A stretch of 64,000 bases of DNA from the NCBI RefSeq assembly GCF_963678635.1, contig NC_087062.1, positions 93,533,845 to 93,597,844 on the forward strand. Reading direction: 5' to 3'. The DNA comes from Symsagittifera roscoffensis. Lineage: Eukaryota > Xenacoelomorpha > Acoela > Convolutidae. The position numbers and the translations under genes are program-made. The notes below the pieces were generated by a model. It was not told the origin of the DNA. It did no database searches and saw only the letters and a program-made list of their open reading frames with translations. This document shows, piece after piece, positions 32,708 through 46,000 of this stretch. Position 1 is the stretch's first letter. The number at the start of each line of letters is the position of its first letter.

Positions 32708-35700
32708 GATGTTCAATGTTGTTACAACTCTCCTTGCCTTTGGACTGAAACAAAGGCATAAATAGTTGGAAAATGTTCCTAGAGATAAGCATGGGTTCAG
32801 GGTTAAGTGGAAGAATGTTATCGGAACAAGGATAGCCGGTTATTGTGCAAGTAGCACAGAATGTTCCGATCATAGTCTTTTGAAAAAATACAGTTTTTTC
32901 AAATAATTGTAATTTTTTCGGAGTGGTGTGATAAAAGGAGCTGAACAAATATCTGAGGAATTTTTAAAAAGTTTGATTCCAATAAGGTGATAAACTACTT
33001 AAAGTAAACTAATATGAATCAAGTAAAACTGTTTGATTGGTTAGAGGCAACGTCACACAAAATATTTAATAATTTGATGCTTTTTCAATCCAACTTTTTT
33101 GCATATGCCATAATTTTTTGAATATACCATACGATGTTTGCTTATACATTATACTATAAGTCAATTCAGCCTTCCAATGGTCGGTGAGAAACTGAAAGTG
33201 TGGAATCGTTTGTGCATAATCAGACACAAGTTTTCCACGCTACTCGGCTTATGTAATTTTTCTTCACCCTGAGCACATTGAGACGTTTAAAACTGACCAT
33301 GCTCTTCTGATTGTGAGCCTTCTGTTTGTTTTATGCAAATGTTTCACCGTTTGGCGATTGCAAAACATATAAGTTCATAACGGTTTCTTTTCTTTTTGAT
33401 TTATCAGTGATTTATGCTTCGGATTTTTGTACATATTTTTTGCGAATAGGTTGATTGCATCGCTTTCTCGCTAAATATTTATGAAGTTTAATTAACAATT
33501 GGTAGTTTTTCTGTGTCGCAAGAGCTGCGAAGCTCTGCTCTGCTTCTTAATTTTACCCTTGCTATAGCAAATGCCTCACTAATGCATCGATTTTTTCAAC
33601 TACACATTTTTCTTAAGTTTTTGTCTGATCGTATTAGCCTTCAAGTCTCTTGAATCAATGTTTTTGCATAAGTTACATCCAATGATGATTTTCTGTTGTT
33701 TGCTGAATGTATGGAAACTGCGGAATATGAGGAAAATTTTTTTTAGAATGGAGTGTGTGTTCTCTGCATGATCTGAAGTTTCATTTTAAAGAATTTTGAT
33801 CAACCGATGCCAAGTTTAAGCATCATGCCTATTTTGCGAGCCTAAGTTGGATTAACTCAACCAATTTTTTCAATTGCATTGTGAATGCAATGTAAAACAT
33901 CACCAGTGTGTTGAAATATTTAGAGTTTTCGTCCCAATTTATCTATCTATATCTATACTATATTTAAATGCGTGTGATAGCTATTTCCCCTTATTTAAGT
34001 TTTTCAATTTTGCAAGTTTAACGAAAGAATTGTCGCACGTTAAACCTATATCAGATATTGCAATGCTTAAGAAATTTTCGGATTTTAAAATTAATTAGCG
34101 CTAGGCTTTTTGAAAAGCCCAATTTCAAAGCTGTAGCAATGATGCCGGCGTAAGAGGTGAGGAGGAGGGCAGTGAAACATTGTCTAATTTAAAGGTTGGA
34201 TTCATCCATCTATACATGATGTAACGGGCGTTTTTGGTTTCAGAAAGTTTGAAGTTAGTTACTCTCCGGTGGGTTGCTTCATGATTGTTCAGGGGATGCG
34301 AAATTAGCCTTCGAATATAAAAATATACTTATTCAACTACCGAGATATGCCGTTTTTTGTTTCTTAAGATTTTTTCAAATCTTAGATTTAAAACACATGA
34401 CAGAAATTGAAAATCTCAACGATGTAGTAGGTTTCTGTCAGGGCACTCTCAGGGGTTGCGAATTTGGCCTCCAAATATACCTGCTCAAATCCATTTAGTA
34501 GTACCTACTTCATACCTGCTCAAACCCATAAAAAAAGTTTGAAGTTCCGAGCCATTTATTTGGTGTTGCAAGGATACTCTTGGAGGGTGGCAAGTGTTGC
34601 TTCCAAAGTTGACTGCTCAATGCCTTTGAACTCCGATATGATTTTTTTGATTTTTCAAAACTAAAAACCTAACCATTTCAAACATTGTAAAATTTCTCAA
34701 AATTTCAAATGGTCCATATTTTGGTGGTGTGATGTCAGGGTACTCCAAGCAGTTGCAAATATGACCTATATACGATTATTGCTCAAATATTTTTAGTAAC
34801 CAAGATATGACGTTTTTTTTATTCAGAAAAAAATATATAACTCAGATTCAGTTTTTCTTTTCAAATTCTTACGGTTGCGATCAGCAATCGTTATTGGATC
34901 GGAATATACATTCTTTGGGGTAAACATCTTTTTAGCAGAATCTTTTGTATGTTGGTTCATAATCTGTTCAATTTTCTTTGCGTCTGGAGGTAACGGATGC
35001 GCCTAGCACTGCAAAGGCCCTGGGTTCGAATCTAACGACCTTTTTTTCAAACGAAATATTCCCTTTCGAAACCTTATCATTTCAAAGATTAAGAAATTTT
35101 TTCAAAATGAATTTGTTCATTTTTTGTTGGCGTGATGCCAAGGGACTCCAAGTAGTTGCAGATATGACTTAAATACGATCATTGCTCAAATGTTTTCAGT
35201 TGTCGAGATATGACGTTTTTTATTTAGAAAAAAAATTAAAAAACTCGGATTTAATTTTTTAAGTTTCAAGTTAGCGATTAGCAAGCGTTATTGAATCGGA
35301 ATATTGTTTTTTAAGGGTTAACAACTTGTTAAGCAGAATCTTTAAAATGTTGGTTCATAATAAATTTTCTTGCGTCTACGGCGTACTTGGTCTGGATGTA
35401 AAGAATGCGCCTAGGACGTTAAAGGTCCTGGGTTCGAATCTAAAAGGACCTGTTTTTTTTTCAAACTTAATTTATTCCGTTACGAAACATTGTTTCCCGG
35501 CTTTGTTGTCAAATTGTAGAATTGTTTTTTTTTGTTGTACGCAAGTATTTTTGTAATTGCTTCAGGTGATCTGACTTTTTCTGCTGTTCGTAATTTTATT
35601 AAACTTGACTTGTAAGTTTTTTATTTTTTTTTATCGCTTAAAAATAAGTTTATTCTGCTTACAAATGATTTTGGCGTAAATTTCATTGGCTCAGTGTCCT

Positions 35701-37763
35701 AATTTTGGGATGTTTCAGCGGAAACATAATTTTTATGCGCAACAGAAACATAATTTCTATGCGCTTCTAGATGGCAAAAAACCCTAAAAGTCTTATATTT
35801 ATTATAGATTTTCATGGCAATGTTTTTGTTCGTTTTTCCTGATCGATTTTTTTTCTGTTTATAACAATTTGGCTTAATAATCTCACGTTGCGTCTTTTGA
35901 TGAGCGAAAAAAAATTTGAGTGTTTGGCGACTTAATTACATTTTGTTAGTTCTAATTTTTTTGAGTTTTCGTTTTGTTTTCATTTTCCTTTATCGGCTTC
36001 GTGTGTTTCGGTCCTTTATTATATCGGCCTCATAGCCTCATTTTGTTTGATATCATGAATAAATAAAGGTTTATGTGCGTGCTGCTATTTTTCCCGCTGC
36101 TAATTTCACATTCTACTGTCTTGGCGTTCTTTTTACATTTAGCCTTATTCGATTTGATAGATCTAGTGTTTTCGACATTTTCGATTTTTTCTGACTTAGC
36201 GTTTTTTTGTTTTGTATTGCAAGTGGTGAGAAGCTCAGCTTGGCCTTTGTGTGAAATGTTCGACCCTGATGTTCAATGTTCTTTGAAGTTAGTCACAGAG
36301 GTTGCAGATGTGGTCTCTTTGACTGCTCAGATCTTCTCGGTGGTCTCAGTTGCAATCAGCCATCCATACCGCCATTTAGCTATCCTCCCAACTAGCAATC
36401 CATCGGTCAGGACCAAAACCCATTGGTCAAGACTTATTCATCAAGCGAACCATCCATTCACCCAGGCATTAGGCCAGTCAGTTTCTAATTGGGCTATCTC
36501 TCTAGCGATCCATCTATCAATCCATCCATCAAACTAGTCATCCATTCGTCCGGTCGTCCATTCATCAAGCCACTAATTCTTCAAGCGGTCTAGCCAACAA
36601 TTTTTGCAATCAGGAATTTCTCATCACTCCCCTCATTCATTCGGCAAATCCAGCTAGACATGCATTTTGGGAAGCCATAAAGCCATCCGTCCAACCATCC
36701 AGCAAGCGTATCATTCATCAAGAGATCCATCCGTCTAATCATCCATTCATCAAGTCATCCACCTAAATACCTATCCAACTAGCTATCTATCCATTCTTGT
36801 ATCGGTCCAACCAACCAGCCATCCAACTATTCTGTCAATCATCCATCCATCCAACCAGCCCATCATCTAACCAGACATCCATCCTTTTATCCAGCCAGCC
36901 TTCTATCTAACAATACAACCAACCAGTCATCCATGGAACCACCCTTCCGTCCAACCAACCGTCCATCAATTCAGCCACAACTCAAGCAATCCATCACTCC
37001 AACCAGTCATCCATTGAACCAGCCATCTAGCCATTTACTCTTTCTTCTATCCTGGCATCCATGTATCCCTCTCCCCTCAAAACTTATGCATCCACCCAAT
37101 CAGCCATTCATCCATCCATCAAGCCATCATGCATCTAGCCATCGATTGATCACTCCCAACAATCATTAATTCATCTTGCTGTCTGTCCATCCAACCAGCA
37201 ACCCGTTATCGATCTAGGCATCCATCCATCTATATATCCATCCTTCCGATATCCATCCATCTGGCCATTCATGCATACCATCAGGAATCCATGCAGCTGT
37301 CTATTGCGGATCTATACATCAATCCAATTAGTCGTCTCTCAAGTCGACAACCCTTTCGTCCAGCCATCCATTTATCCAGCTATCCGTCCACCTGGTCATC
37401 TATTCATTCAATTATATCTCAATCCCTTTATCCTTTCTTTCAGCTAGCCATCCTTTCATCCAACTATCCTTTTCGCCATTCAGCCAGTCATATATCTGGC
37501 CATCAATCCATGTAGCCTCCCAACAAATCCGCCATTCATCCATCTAGCTATCCAGTAAGTCATATATCCAGCCGTCAACCCATGCAGCCTTGCAATCAGT
37601 CAGTCATCCATCCGTATAGCCATCTATCCATCCTCTCATCAATTCAGCCTTCCAGCCATCAAGCTATTCATATATCCAACCAGTCAGTCTTCGATCCAGC
37701 CATGACTCAAGCCATGTTTCGCTCCAACCATTCATCCAATTAGCCGTCTAGCCGTCCATTGCT
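32708..37763 (+). repeat. Tandem unit C (~5.06 kb)
   Basis: Starts at GATGTTCAATGTTGTTACAA, which corresponds to 27719 in unit B (offset 4989). It lacks the first ~1.1 kb of the A/B unit and instead follows the tetranucleotide block directly. It contains the Helitron-like leader (TC at 33952), decayed monomers (about 34245-35235), two tRNA-like cassettes (34979 truncated, 35371), a GAGAAGCTCAGCTTGG hairpin (about 36226) and its own tetranucleotide block (36355-37757). Confidence 0.95.
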
Positions 37764-40700
37764 GATGTTCAATGTTGTTACAACTCTCCTTGCCTTTGGA
37801 CTGAAACAAAGGCATAAATAGTTGAAAAATGTTCCTAGAGATAAGCATGGGTTCAGGGTTAAGTGGAAGAATGTTATCGGAACAAGGATAGCCGGTTATT
37901 GTGCAAGTAGCACAGAATGTTCCGATCATAGTCTTTTAAAAAATACAGTTTTTTCAAATAATTGTAATTTTTTCGGAGTGGTGTGATAAAAGGAGCTGAA
38001 CAAATATCTGAGGAATTTTTAAAAAGTTTGATTCCAATAAGGTGATAAACTACTTAAAGTAAACTAATATGAATGAAGTAAAACTGTTTGATTGGTTAGA
38101 GGCAACGTCACACAAAATATTTAATAATTTGATGCTTTTTCAATCCAACTTTTAGCAACTTTTTTGCATATGCCATACTTTTTTGAATATACCATACGAT
38201 GTTTGTTTATACATTATACCATAAGTCAATTCAGCCTTCCAATGGTCGGTGAGAAACTGAAAGTGTGTAATCGTTTGTGCATAATCAGACACAAATTTTC
38301 CACGCTACTCGGCTTATGTAATTTTTCTTCGCCCTGAGCACATTGATAAGGGCATTCCGTATTTTTTGGTATCCTCAGAGACTTTTAAAATTGACCATGC
38401 TCTTCTGATTGTGAGCCTTCTGTTTGTTTTATGCGAATGTTTCACCGTTTGGCGATTGCAAAACATATAAGTTCATAACGGTTTCTTTTCTTTTTGATTT
38501 ATCAGTGATTTATGCTTCGGATTTTTGTACATATTTTTTGCGAATAGGTTGATTGCATCGCTTTCTCGCTAAATATTTATGAAGTTTAATTAACAGTTGG
38601 TAGTTTTTCTGTGTCGCAAGAGCTGCGAAGCTCTGCTCTGCTTCTTAATTTTACCCTTGCTATAGCAAATGCCTCACTAATGCATCGATTTTTTCAACTA
38701 CACATTTTTCTTAAGTTTTTGTCTGATCGTATTAGCCTTCAAGTCTCTTGAATCAATGTTTTTGCATAAGTTACATCCAATGATGATTTTCTGTTGTTTG
38801 CTGAATGTATGGAAACTGCGGAATATGAGGAAATTTTTTTTTAGAATGGAGTGTGTGTTCTCTGCATGATCTGAAGTTTCATTTTAAAGAATTTTGATCA
38901 ATTGATGCCAAGTTTCAGCATCATGCCTATTTTGCGAGCCTAATTTGGATTTACGCAACCAATTTTTTAAATTGCATTGTGAATGCAATGTAAGACATTG
39001 CCAGTTTGTTGAAGTATTTAGAGTTTTCGTCCAAATTTATCTATCTATATCTATACTATATTTAAATGCGTGTGATAGCTACTTCCCCTTATTTAAGTTT
39101 TTCAATTTTGCATTAACGAAAGAATTGTCGCACGTTGAACCTATATCAGATATTGCAATGCTTAAGAAATTTTCGGATTTTCAAATTAATTAACGCTAGG
39201 CTTTTTGAAAAGCCCAATTTCAAAGCTGTAGCAATGATGCCGGCGTAAGAGGTGAGGAGGAGGGCAGTGAAACGTTGTGTAATTTAAAGGTTGGATTCAT
39301 CCATCTATACATGATGTAACGGGCGTTTTTGGTTTCAGAAAGTTTGAAGTTAGTTACCCTCCGGTGGGGTGCTTCATGATTGTTCAGGGGATGCGAAATT
39401 AGCCTTCGAATATAAAAATATACTTATTCAACTACCGAGATATGCCGTTTTTTGTTTCTTTTTAAGATTTTTTCAAATCTTAGATTTAAAACACATGACA
39501 GAAATTGAAAATCTCAACGATGTTGTAGGTTTCTGTCAGGGCATTCTCAGGGGTTGCGAATTTGGCCTCCAAATATACCTGCTCAAATCCATTTAAGAGT
39601 ACCTACTTCATACCTGCTCAAACCCATAAAAAAAGTTTGAAGTTCCGAGCCATTTATTTGGTGTTGCAAGGATACTCTTGGAGGGTGACAAGTGTTGCTT
39701 CCAAAGTTGACTGCTCAATGCCTTTGAACTCCGATATGGTTTTTTTGATTTTTCAAAACTAAAAACCTAACCATTTCAAACATTGTAAAATTTCTCAAAA
39801 TTTCAAATGGTCCATATTTTGGTGGTGTGATGTCAGGGTACTCCAAGCAGTTGCAAATATGACCTATATACGATTATTGCTCAAATATTTTTAGTAACCA
39901 AGATATGACGTTTTTTTTATTCAGAAAAAAATATATAACTCAGATTCAGTTTTTCTTTTCAAATTCTTACGGTTGCGATCAGCAATCGTTATTGGATCGG
40001 AATATACATTCTTTGGGGTAAACATCTTTTTAGCAGAATCTTTTGTATGTTGGTTCATAATCTGTTCAATTTTCTTTGCGTCTGGAGGTAACGGATGCGC
40101 CTAGCACTGCAAAGGCCCTGGGTTCGAATCTAACGACCTTTTTTTCAAACGAAATATTCCCTTTCGAAACCTTATCATTTCAAAGATTAAGAAATTTTTT
40201 CAAAATGAATTTGTTCATTTTTTGTTGGCGTGATGCCAAGGGACTCCAAGTAGTTGCAGATATGACTTAAATACGATCATTGCTCAAATGTTTTCAGTTG
40301 TCGAGATATGACGTTTTTTATTTAGAAAAAAAATTAAAAAACTCGGATTTAATTTTTTAAGTTTCAAGTTAGCGATTAGCAAGCGTTACTGAATCGGAAT
40401 ATTGTTTTTTAAGGGTTAACAACTTGTTAAGCAGAATCTTTAAAATGTTGGTTCATAATAAATTTTCTTGCGTCTACGGCGTACTTGGTCTGGATGTAAA
40501 GAATGCGCCTAGGACGTTAAAGGTCCTGGGTTCGAATCTAAAAGGACCTGTTTTTTTTTCAAACTTAATTTATTCCGTTACGAAACATTATTTCCCGGCT
40601 TTGTTGTCAAATTGTAGAATTGTTTTTTTTTGTTGTACGCAAGTATTTTTGTAATTGCTTCAGGTGATCTGACTTTTTCTGCTGTTCGTAATTTTATTAA

Positions 40701-42887
40701 ACTTGACTTGTAAGTTTTTTATTTTTTTTATCGCTTAAAAATAAGTTTATTCTGCTTACAAATGATTTTGGCGTAAATTTCATTGGCTCAGTGTCCTAAT
40801 TTTGGGATGTTTCAGCGGAAACATAATTTTTATGCGCAACAGAAACATAATTTCTATGCGCTTCTAGATGGCAAAAAACCCTAAAAGTCTTATATTTATT
40901 ATAGATTTTCATGGCAATGTTTTTGTTCGTTTTTCCTGATCGATTTTTTTTCTGTTTATAACAATTTGGCTTAATAATCTCACGTTGCGTCTTTTGATGA
41001 GCGAAAAAAAATTTGAGTGTTTGGCGACTTAATTACATTTTGTTAGTTCTAATTTTTTTGAGTTTTCGTTTTGTTTTCATTTTCCTTTATCGGCTTCGTG
41101 TGTTTCGGTCCTTTATTATATCGGCCTCATAGCCTCATTTTGTTTGATATCATGAATAAATAAAGGTTTATGTGCGTGCTGCTATTTTTCCCGCTGCTAA
41201 TTTCACATTCTACTGTCTTGGCGTTCTTTTTACATTTAGCCTTATTCGATTTGATAGATCTAGTGTTTTCGACATTTTCGATTTTTTCTGACTTAGCGTT
41301 TTTTTGTTTTGTATTGCAAGTGGTGAGAAGCTCAGCTTGGCCTTTGTGTGAAATGTTCGACCCTGATGTTCAATGTTCTTTGAAGTTAGTCACAGAGGTT
41401 GCAGATGTGGTCTCTTTGACTGCTCAGATCTTCTCGGTGGTCTCAGTTGCAATCAGCCATCCATACAACCAACAAGCCATACCGCCATTTAGCTTTCCTC
41501 CCAGCTAGCAATCCATCGGTCAGGATCAAAACCCATTGGTCAAGACTTATTCATCAAGCGAACCATCCATTCACCCAGGCATTAGGCCAGTCAGTTTCTA
41601 ATTGGGCTATCTCTCTAGCGATCCATCTATCAATCCATCCATCAAACTAGTCATCCATTCGTCCGGTCGTCCATTCATCAAGCCACTAATTCTTCAAGCG
41701 GTCTAGCCAACAATTTTTGCAATCAGGAATTTCTCATCACTCCCCTCATTCATTCGGCAAATCCAGCTAGACATGCATTTTGGGAAGCCATAAAGCCATC
41801 CGTCCAACCATCCAGCAAGCGTATCATTCATCAAGAGATCCATCCGTCTAGCCATCCATTCATCAAGTCATCCACCTAAATACATATCCAACTAGCTATC
41901 TATCCATTCTTGTATCCGTCCAACCAACCAGCCATCCAACTATTCTGTCAATCATCCATCCATCCAACCAGCCCATCATCTAACCAGACATCCATCCAAC
42001 CAGCTACCCATCTTACCAGCTACCCATACTTTTATCCAGCCAGCCTTCTATCTAACAATACAACCAACCAGTCATTCATGGAACCACCCTTCCGTCCAAC
42101 CAGCCATCCATCAATTCAGCCACAACTCAACATGCAATCCATCACTCCAACCAGTCATCCATTCAACCAGCCATCTAGCCGTTTACTCTTTCATCTATCC
42201 TGGCATCCATGTATCCATCTCCCCTCAAAACTGATGCATCCACCCAATCAGCCATTCATCCATCCATCAAGCCATCATGCATCTAGCCATCGATTGATCA
42301 CTCCAAACAATCTTTAATTCATCTTGCTGTCTGTCCATCCAACCAGCAACCCATTATCGATCTAGGCATCCATCCATCTATATATCCATCCTTCGATATC
42401 CATCCATCTGGCCATTCATGCATACCATCAGGAACCCATGCAGCTGTCTATTGTGGATCTATACATCAATCCAATTAGCCGTCTCTCAAGTCGACAACTC
42501 TTTCGTCCAGCCATCCAGCTATCCGTCCACCTGGTCATCTATTCATTCAATTATCTCTCAATCCCTTTTTGCTTTCTTTCAGCTAGCCATCCTTTCATCC
42601 AACTATCCTTTTTGCCATTCAGCCAGTCATATATCTGGCCATCAATCCATGTAGCCTCCCAACAAACCAGCCTTTCATCCATCTAGCTATCCAGTAAGTC
42701 ATATATCCAGCCGTCAACCCATGTACCCTTGCAATCAGTCAGTCATCCATCCATATAGCCATCTATCCATCCTCTCATCAATTCAGTCTTCCAGCCATCA
42801 ATCTATTCATATATCCAACCAGTCAGTCTTCGATCCAGCCATGACTCAAGCCATGTTTCGCTCCAACCATTCATCCAATTAGCCGTC
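37764..42887 (+). repeat. Tandem unit D (~5.1 kb)
   Basis: Third copy of the 5-kb unit (offset 5056 from C), with leader at 39050, cassettes at 40077 and 40469 and tetranucleotide block from 41448. It is closer to C than to B (shared ~100-bp segment near 41320, same cassette variants). The match stops at about 42887, after which the tetranucleotide array continues alone to about 43080. Confidence 0.95.
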
Positions 42888-43017
42888 CATCTAGAGAGCC
42901 ATCCATGCGTCCATCTAGCTATCCATCGTGTCTTGAATCCATCCTTTCAATCATCCAGCCAATGATTCAAACATCAAATATCCATCATTGAATGGATGGA
43001 TGTTTAGCTGGTTTAAA

Positions 43018-43046
43018 GGATGGCTGGATGGATCATCCAGCCATCC
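43018..43046. repeat. Perfect 13-bp-arm hairpin at the end of the tetranucleotide array
   Basis: GGATGGCTGGATG (43018-43030), loop GAT, CATCCAGCCATCC (43034-43046). The array changes strand here: the preceding 2990-3020 segment reads GGATGGATG instead of CATCCATCC. Confidence 0.9.
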
Positions 43047-43080
43047 CTGCAACTAGCCAAACATCCATCCATCCAACCTA

Positions 43081-46000
43081 TTTTTATGTTAGAAATAAAC
43101 CCTGTCATTTTTCAGGAGCAGGTTTAGCTGCAGAGCGTGCTAGTTATGATTTTTCATGGTGAAAACTTGTCTAAAAAATCATTTGGGTCATTTGATAACT
43201 TGATTTATTATTAACTTAAATTATTTAGCAAACCATAGTCTAGAAGGGACGACCACGCCTCAGTTTTGAATCCGGGCAAGACCTGAAAATTTACCGACAA
43301 AAGTTGTTGAGCTATTGTCGATCTATCGTCTGTCTGTCTATGTTTTGTGTTTCGTCGGCGCAGTAGCCACATCACGGGTATTTCTTGCGCTGCTATCAAG
43401 TTCATGCTAATTGAAATTTTTTTTCGAATTTTTTCCAGTAATTTGTTAATCTACTAATCCCTCAGGGTGCATACATTCCTTTTTTTCGCCTCTTTTTTCG
43501 GCCTATATGTCTCCGGCTTATGTTATATTGACTTAGTGACTTATTTTTTGTCTTTTGAAAAGAAACACTGCCTTTATTACTCCTTATCAAACTGCATTTT
43601 TGAATTATTGCTCATCTGTTCAATTTCTACTCACTATTCGACTACATTTATCTATCACCGCATCTAACATATTGGTCTTCGTGTCCCTTCAGTGAAATTG
43701 GTTAAAAAGTGAAATTTTTTGAAGTATTTTTTGGACAGATTTTCTCAGTTTTTCGTTACATAATTGTTTCGAACACTGAAGATGCGGAGGAATTTAAAGT
43801 TCCGTTATTTTCCCCGCACAAAGCCAAGCACACGTAATGAATTTCGTATAGAGTTGATGCTAAAAACTTTAAAGTTGCGATGAGAAGAAAGAAGTTTTCC
43901 CGGTCGAAAAAATTGGTCTGAATTTTTTCGCTTTTCAGTCTTCTCTCCCCGCTGTTTTCTCTTCATGATAAGTGGTTGATATAACGTGAAGAAAACAAAA
44001 AACAATATAGGTAAATCCGTGGTTCCCTTTCTCCCACTGTTTGTTGTGTGCCAAAAATACCATGAGTGCCAGTTGAAGATCAATCTGCCTCTTTTTGTCC
44101 CGACCATGTAAAATAAGGGTGGACTTGTCTTCGGTTGTTTTAATTTTTTTTAACGCTTTCTAGGCAAAATCAGTTGAGACAAGTAATCATCGGAAAGGAT
44201 TGAGTGATCAACCATATCAAGGCCTTTTCAGTCGTGATTCGAACGACATCTAATAAGTTTCTAACAATTTGAGATATGACGTTTGAGATATGACGTTTTT
44301 ATGATTTTTCAATTTTTTTTTTAGAAAAGTTAAATTTGAAGTTTCACAAAAGTTCCCAACGTTGGCGTAGGGTACTGTGAGAGTACTCTCAGGAGTTGCA
44401 AATCTTGGGTCTAGATGCGCTTGCTCAATTGTTTTTAAGTTTCCATGATGTGAGGTTTTTTCATATAATTTTAAAATTTTTCAAATTAACTAAGATGTAA
44501 AAACTTTATGGTTTTTCAACGTTTAAATTAAAATATTTGAATAGAAAACATTTAATTTGAAATTATCAACCCTGTAATTGGATGCTCTCAGAGTACACTC
44601 AAAGGATGCAGATTTTTTTTTTAGTGTATTCGGTTTCTGTAATATTTTTGAAAATTCGAAGCACCGGAGTTTTTCTACTTTTTTTCCCACAATTGTTTTC
44701 ATTTTTGTTTGTTATTCGCTTTTTGACAACAATTTTTTGTCAATTATGCTTAATTTATTAATTTTCATTCAAACATCACGCACAAGAAATGACACTAATT
44801 TGAAGAAAAAAAAACTTGAGTGTTGCCGGAATATTCTGTGCTACTTGCTCAAAAACCGGCTATCCTTTTTTCAGTTTTGGTCGGTTTTATAAATTTGTTT
44901 GAAATCGGTTTTCTCCAAACTCTTGGAATCCTTAGCCGCTGGTTGTCTTGAAAGGAGTTAGAGATAGAGATAGTTTTTTAATTTCCGGTTTATGATTTTT
45001 TTAACGTCTTCCCTGTTCCCAAATTTTCATTTTTTTTCTTCAATTCTTGCTTTGCCGCGGCCGGTAATGTTTTTGATGCTCGAAAATGCAAAGGACCAAA
45101 TGCACGAAAATGTTGTCAGTCAATCAGATTTCCTTGTTCATAAATCGAACGAACAACCGATAAAATTTGTTATCAGTTAAAGACAGTATACAGGGCATTG
45201 ATTGTTATTCTGACGAGATTCATGCCAAGTCATTCGAAAAAAAATTTCTATATCCAAAATTTGTTTCGGATCTTTTTTTCTAAATGGTCAATTGGGCTAC
45301 AGATTTTAAACAAGTCCACGTTTCGCCTAGTTATTGTTTATAATTGGCCTCATTTTATGTTTTTTCCTTAAATGGGTTTGTCTGAACTGAATGAAATGAG
45401 TGATTTTGTCTGACTTTTCTTTCAGATAGCAAATAGAAATAGGGGACTTGATTTTAAATGCTGCTACACCTTTCAAATCAAGCTAGGAGCCCTTAGCGCA
45501 AAGACCAGATTAACGTTGTTTTCCACCGGGCCACCTGAGGTTTCCAATTTTAGTGAATTGGATACTACTATTCCGCCAGTTCTAGTACTGGCTATAGTCG
45601 GGCCCTCATTCCTCGCAAATTGGAGAGCCAGTTCAGCCGGCAGGCAAACAAGCAGACATTAATGCTTGCCTGCACTGTTAGTAGCCACTTGTAGTTTACC
45701 TGGTCCATTTTTACTAAACTGCTCTATCATTTGCTGTCAAGTTTTTGTTGTTGAAAAGTTTAGCAATTTTTTGAACAGATTTGTAGGGACAAAATTTAGT
45801 CTTTATTTTTAATCACAAGTTCAATTTGCGAAATCAGAAGCAACTCAGAAATAATTTCATCAGATAAAAATTGATGGAGAGTATGAAAACTCCAGTGTGT
45901 CTGCTAATTTTCCGGTCTTCAATATTGCCATTTACAGGCTAAATGCTGTGTTGTAACCCATCGGCATTCATCCATTTGATGCCTCCCCTTTTCCAAAGAA

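Noticed and set aside
25535-39596. Repeated 74-75-codon ORFs in units A-D
   Set aside because: Present only because the units are duplicated; the sequence corresponds to decayed Helitron monomers, with indels in the poly-T run changing the frame.
31255-42965. Long open frames rich in His, Ser, Pro, Gln and Asn in the tetranucleotide blocks
   Set aside because: They are translations of CCAT/ATCC repeats, which lack stop codons in several frames; frames shift between units B, C and D.
43805-44107. 100-codon minus-strand ORF
   Set aside because: No recognisable motif and no conservation evidence; chance length in AT-rich DNA.
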